64,000 nt of DNA from Spirulina subsalsa PCC 9445 (GTDB lineage Bacteria > Cyanobacteriota > Cyanobacteriia > Cyanobacteriales > Spirulinaceae): contig NZ_JH980292.1 of assembly GCF_000314005.1 (NCBI RefSeq), positions 4,500,121-4,564,120 of the forward strand, read 5' to 3'. Both the position numbers and the translations under genes were made by a program. The notes under the pieces were generated by a model. The model did not search any database. It saw only the letters and a program-made list of their open reading frames with translations, and was not told the origin of the DNA. This document shows, one piece after another, positions 61,397 through 64,000 of the stretch (positions are counted from its first letter, which is position 1; every line of letters begins with the position of its first letter).

Positions 61397-62530
61397 GTGG
61401 CTAGCGTCCAAACCTCATCGAATCTAGCAAAAACGCCCCTCTATGCACTCATGGCGGCACAAAATGCCCGTTTTACGGAGTTTGCCGGATGGGAAATGCC
61501 TGTGCAGTTTAGCGGACTGAAACAAGAACATGAAGCCGTCCGAACTCAGGTGGGAATGTTTGATATTTCCCACATGGGTAAATTTCTGATTCAAGGCCAT
61601 GACTTGTTACAGCATTTACAGGGTTTAGTCCCCTCGGATTTAGGGCGTTTACAGCCCGGACAAGCGCAATATACGGTTTTGTTGAATCGTAGAGGGGGAA
61701 TTATTGATGATGTGATTGTCTACTATCAAGGCACCAGCGAGACGGGGGAAGAACATGGCGTAATTATCGTTAATGCCGCCACTCGCGCCCGGGATAAAGC
61801 TTGGTTATTAGCCCACTTTGAGGATGCCCCCGTTGCTATGTGGGATGTGTCTAAGGAAAAAATCCTCGTCGCGCTTCAAGGCCCCCAAGCGCTGGCGGTG
61901 TTACAGCCCCTTGTAGAAGCCGATTTAAGCAGCATACCCGCCTTTGGTCACTGTACCACCCCCCTCCTTGGTCAAGAGGCCTTTATTGCCCGCACTGGGT
62001 ACACGGGAGAAGATGGTTTTGAGGTGATGGTTGATGTGGCTGTGGGTCAAGAACTTTGGCAAGCCCTGACTGAGGCCGGGGTGACTCCTTGTGGTTTGGG
62101 GGCGCGGGATACCCTCCGTTTAGAGGCCGGGATGGCTCTTTATGGACAGGATTTAGATGAAACGACCACGCCTTTAGAGGGGGGTTTAGGGTGGTTAGTT
62201 CACTTAGAGAGTAAAGGGGACTTTTTAGGGCGATCGGTGTTGGAAACCCAAAAAAGTAACGGCATCCCTCGGCGTTTAGTGGGTCTGGAAATGACCGGGC
62301 GTTATATTGCTCGCCATGGGTATCCGGTCATCTATGAGGGGGAATCGGTGGGAGAAGTGACCAGTGGGACACTCTCTCCGACTTTGGGAAAGGCGATCGC
62401 CCTAGCTTATGTCCCTAAAGCTCTAAGCAAGCCGGGACAAGCCCTAGAAGTGGAAATTCGGGGCAAAACTTACCCCGCCCAAGTGGTGAAAAAGCCCTTT
62501 TATCGTTCCCCTAATCGTCCCTCCAAGTAA
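61397..62530 (+). CDS. gcvT: Glycine cleavage system T protein (aminomethyltransferase)
   Basis: 377 residues from GTG 61397. Signature motifs: TEFAGWEMPVQFSGLKQEHE, HMGKFLIQGHDLLQHLQ, YTVLLNRRGGIIDDVIVY and RTGYTGEDGFEVMVD, with the C-terminal GEVTSGTLSPTLGKAIALAY. GcvT moves the methylene group from the aminomethyl-lipoyl H protein to tetrahydrofolate, part of photorespiratory glycine breakdown in cyanobacteria. gcvH and gcvP are not in this window. A MITE-like relic lies upstream. Confidence 0.95.
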   Translation: MASVQTSSNLAKTPLYALMAAQNARFTEFAGWEMPVQFSGLKQEHEAVRTQVGMFDISHMGKFLIQGHDLLQHLQGLVPSDLGRLQPGQAQYTVLLNRRGGIIDDVIVYYQGTSETGEEHGVIIVNAATRARDKAWLLAHFEDAPVAMWDVSKEKILVALQGPQALAVLQPLVEADLSSIPAFGHCTTPLLGQEAFIARTGYTGEDGFEVMVDVAVGQELWQALTEAGVTPCGLGARDTLRLEAGMALYGQDLDETTTPLEGGLGWLVHLESKGDFLGRSVLETQKSNGIPRRLVGLEMTGRYIARHGYPVIYEGESVGEVTSGTLSPTLGKAIALAYVPKALSKPGQALEVEIRGKTYPAQVVKKPFYRSPNRPSK

Positions 62531-62538
62531 GCCATAGG

Positions 62539-62612
62539 GGTAATTCATGAATTACCCCCACCCTCCACACCCCTAGGGTAATATCCCACCCAATTAGGTG
62601 GGATATTCCCTC
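62539..62612 (+). terminator. Two hairpins after gcvT
   Basis: gggtaattcatgaattaccc is a perfect inverted repeat; aatatcccacc and ggtgggatatt form a second strong stem (62580-62610) followed by a short T/C stretch. Together they are plausible termination or mRNA-end structures. Confidence 0.6.
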
Positions 62613-62669
62613 TAACCGTTTTGGGTTGAATCTGTCACCATAAAGATCAAATCACTCAAGCCATGTCCT

Positions 62670-62990
62670 ATGAAAAAGTTGGTTGAATCCTTTTACGTTT
62701 GGTATCGCAAAACCCTACGGAACACCAAATATCGCTGGGTTCTCATTGGTGGTACTATTCTATATCTCATCAGTCCTATTGATATTTCCCCCGACTTTAT
62801 CCCCATCATTGGCTGGATTGATGACGGGATTATTGCCACAGTTTTGGTCACGGAACTGACTCAATTAGTGCTGGAGAACCGGAAACGCCGCAAAGAGGGC
62901 AATATGGCACAAGAGGAGGAAAGGGCGAAATCGGATTCAGAAGTCGTGGTGGATGTTGTGGCAGAACCTTCAACCTCTGCCAAAGTTTAA
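62670..62990 (+). CDS. DUF1232 (YkvA-like) small membrane protein
   Basis: 106 residues. TKYRWVLIGGTILYLISPID is a hydrophobic segment running into the DUF1232 signature ISPDFIPIIGWIDDGIIATV. A charged tail (KRRKEGNMAQEEERAKSDSE) follows. Function unknown; members are short integral membrane or membrane-associated proteins. It stands alone, with the 63063 TnpB copy convergent 72 bases past its stop. Confidence 0.82.
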   Translation: MKKLVESFYVWYRKTLRNTKYRWVLIGGTILYLISPIDISPDFIPIIGWIDDGIIATVLVTELTQLVLENRKRRKEGNMAQEEERAKSDSEVVVDVVAEPSTSAKV

Positions 62991-63030
62991 ACCCCTTGAG
63001 GGGTCGAAAAGTTTCCCTTTAACGGGAGAC
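62991..63030 (+). terminator. Weak hairpins after the DUF1232 gene
   Basis: accccttgaggggt and gtttccctttaacgggagac are two consecutive stem-loops directly after the stop codon. Only a short T/A tail follows, so terminator strength is uncertain. Confidence 0.45.
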
Positions 63031-63062
63031 TAAACTAATTCCCCAGTAAAAAACCGGGTTTC

Positions 63063-64000
63063 GTGAACTACCCCACCCTGCCGTTGGCGAGGATGGGGCT
63101 TCCTGATTCAATGGGAACAGCATCTAGCAAAACCGAAATCTTGCCAGGTTGTCTTACGTTCCCTCCCCAGGCCGTATCGCTGGTTCCCAACGACAATATC
63201 CGCAAGGCTTCATTTTTAATGTTTTGTGCTGCATTAATATCGCGGTCATGGTGTGTGCCACAATTTTGACATTCCCATTGCCGAACTTCTAACGGCAAGC
63301 TATCCACTCGATTCAGGCAAACGTGACAAGTTTTTGAAGACGCAAAAAAGCGGTCAACTTCAATATAGGTTTTGCCTTCCCACTCGGCTTTGTATTTCAG
63401 CATTGTGGTAAACATTCCCCAACCCACATCACTAATTTTCTTGGCTAGTTTAGGGTTTTTTACCATCCCTTTGACGTTCAGATTTTCTACAGCAATCACT
63501 TGGTTTTCGTTAACTATCTTGCGGGATATTTTGTGGAGAAAGTCCTCACGACATCGGGCTATCTTACTATGAACTTTGGCGACTTTTTGTTTCGCCTTAG
63601 CTCGATTTTTACTACCTTTTTGTTTACGCGATAGCTTTTTTTGTTTGCGCTTGAGGTTATTTTGGTGTTTGGCAAAATGGCGGGGATTATCGTACTTAGA
63701 CCCATCGCTAGTAATCGCAAAATGAGTTAGTCCAACATCAATGCCAATAGCTTTACCCCTCAACCGATGGGCTAATGGCATCTTTACCGTCATCCACTAA
63801 CACTGAAGCATAGTATTTGCAGTCAGGATTTTTGGAAAAAAGAAACTGTTTTGATTGTCCCTTCAAGTTCCCGATGACGACGGCAATACACTAACCCAAT
63901 TTTTCCCGGTATTTTGAGATAGTCCCCTTCAAACTTAACGTTGGCAGGATAACTTAAAGACTGCCGACCATGCTTGGACTTGAAACGGGGTGACAGCGCC
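63063..64000 (-). pseudogene. tnpB: TnpB (IS200/IS605 type), second copy, frameshifted, cut by window end
   Basis: It is the same gene as at 18991-20199, read on the minus strand, highly similar in protein and DNA. Two single-base insertions relative to that copy break the frame: six bases instead of five in the T-run at 63836-63841, and four instead of three in the G-run at 63756-63759. The part after them is intact with RuvC GIDVGLTHFA, AVENLNVKGM and DRDINAAQNI. The N-terminus lies outside the window. The element's right end (ttcac) is at base 63063. If the indels are real, no full TnpB is made; if they are errors it would be a working second copy. Confidence 0.85.

Noticed and set aside
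1-64000. tRNA or rRNA genes
   Set aside because: I looked for T-loop-like ttcgaatc boxes and found only matches inside coding sequence without cloverleaf arms. None is annotated.
1-64000. The octamer gcgatcgc as a regulatory operator
   Set aside because: It is the HIP1 sequence that is over-represented throughout cyanobacterial genomes, inside genes as well; its presence here is taxonomic, not regulatory, evidence.

Overview
The window is a piece of a cyanobacterial chromosome. Direct evidence is the photosystem I subunit PsaK, a phycobiliprotein lyase of the CpcS type, an NblB-like HEAT-repeat protein, the oxidative Mg-protoporphyrin monomethyl ester cyclase AcsF, the cyanobacterial fbp-tal-zwf-opcA order, an SLH-OprB porin, and very frequent HIP1 octamers (gcgatcgc). 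The many intergenic short repeats (runs of gggaacaggg and tccctaa heptamers), TnpB elements and CHAT, kinase and HEAT proteins fit a filamentous or otherwise repeat-rich species with a medium-GC genome. I cannot name the genus from sequence alone.

Layout. 1-6.4 kb: tail of a PPK2 gene, a decayed TnpB tail, psaK, a HugZ-like protein, a CbiG/CobE-type cobalamin gene, a proteasome-type protease and an exported TPR-CHAT protein. 6.4-13.6 kb, minus strand: an exported protein with an acidic 24-bp minisatellite, an SLH-OprB porin and a predicted pseudokinase. 13.7-18.8 kb: a carotenoid-desaturase-like FAD enzyme, a small membrane protein, a DUF938 methyltransferase, ilvE, rlpA and a DUF2007 protein. 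18.9-20.2 kb: an intact IS200/IS605-type TnpB unit. 20.2-27 kb: accD, an ABC exporter, a GerMN protein, an ArsR regulator, accB, efp and a PuuE-like deacetylase. 27.1-32.4 kb: one 1768-residue kinase/ATPase/GAF/PP2C protein. 32.5-34.2 kb: cpcS and an nblB-like gene. 34.6-40.2 kb: the fbp-tal-zwf-opcA carbon block. 40.3-43.3 kb: DUF2256, lepB, a furB/zur-like gene, sufE and a rhomboid protease. 43.4-44.9 kb: an IS607-type unit whose tnpA is reduced to a stub. 44.9-47.6 kb: a Ski2-like helicase. 47.9-50.1 kb: a coupled AlbA_2/Schlafen plus ParA-like pair, the best candidate here for an undescribed system. 50.7-53.8 kb: an ABC-2 exporter pair and a K+-channel-like protein. 53.9-56 kb: a strip with a ribbon-helix-helix protein, an HNH nuclease and two unknowns. 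56.2-62.5 kb: acsF, a TM2 protein, potD and potB, a TauE-type protein and gcvT. 62.7-64 kb: a DUF1232 protein and a frameshifted second copy of the TnpB gene.

How the genes work together. Carbon metabolism is the clearest module: FBPase plus the oxidative pentose phosphate genes tal, zwf and the G6PDH activator opcA lie in order on one strand, with repeats in several gaps. Pigment and photosystem functions (psaK, cpcS, nblB-like, acsF, desaturase-like gene) are scattered. Fatty-acid initiation is split between accD and accB, with accB downstream of efp. Mobile DNA has one recurrent feature: TnpB right ends lie just after stop codons of host genes and usually run antisense to them. A MITE-like family with ends like tagggcttgctgaataa occupies many of the remaining gaps.

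Start codons were often moved inward where a Shine-Dalgarno or family alignment supported it. No tRNA, rRNA or CRISPR array was recognised.
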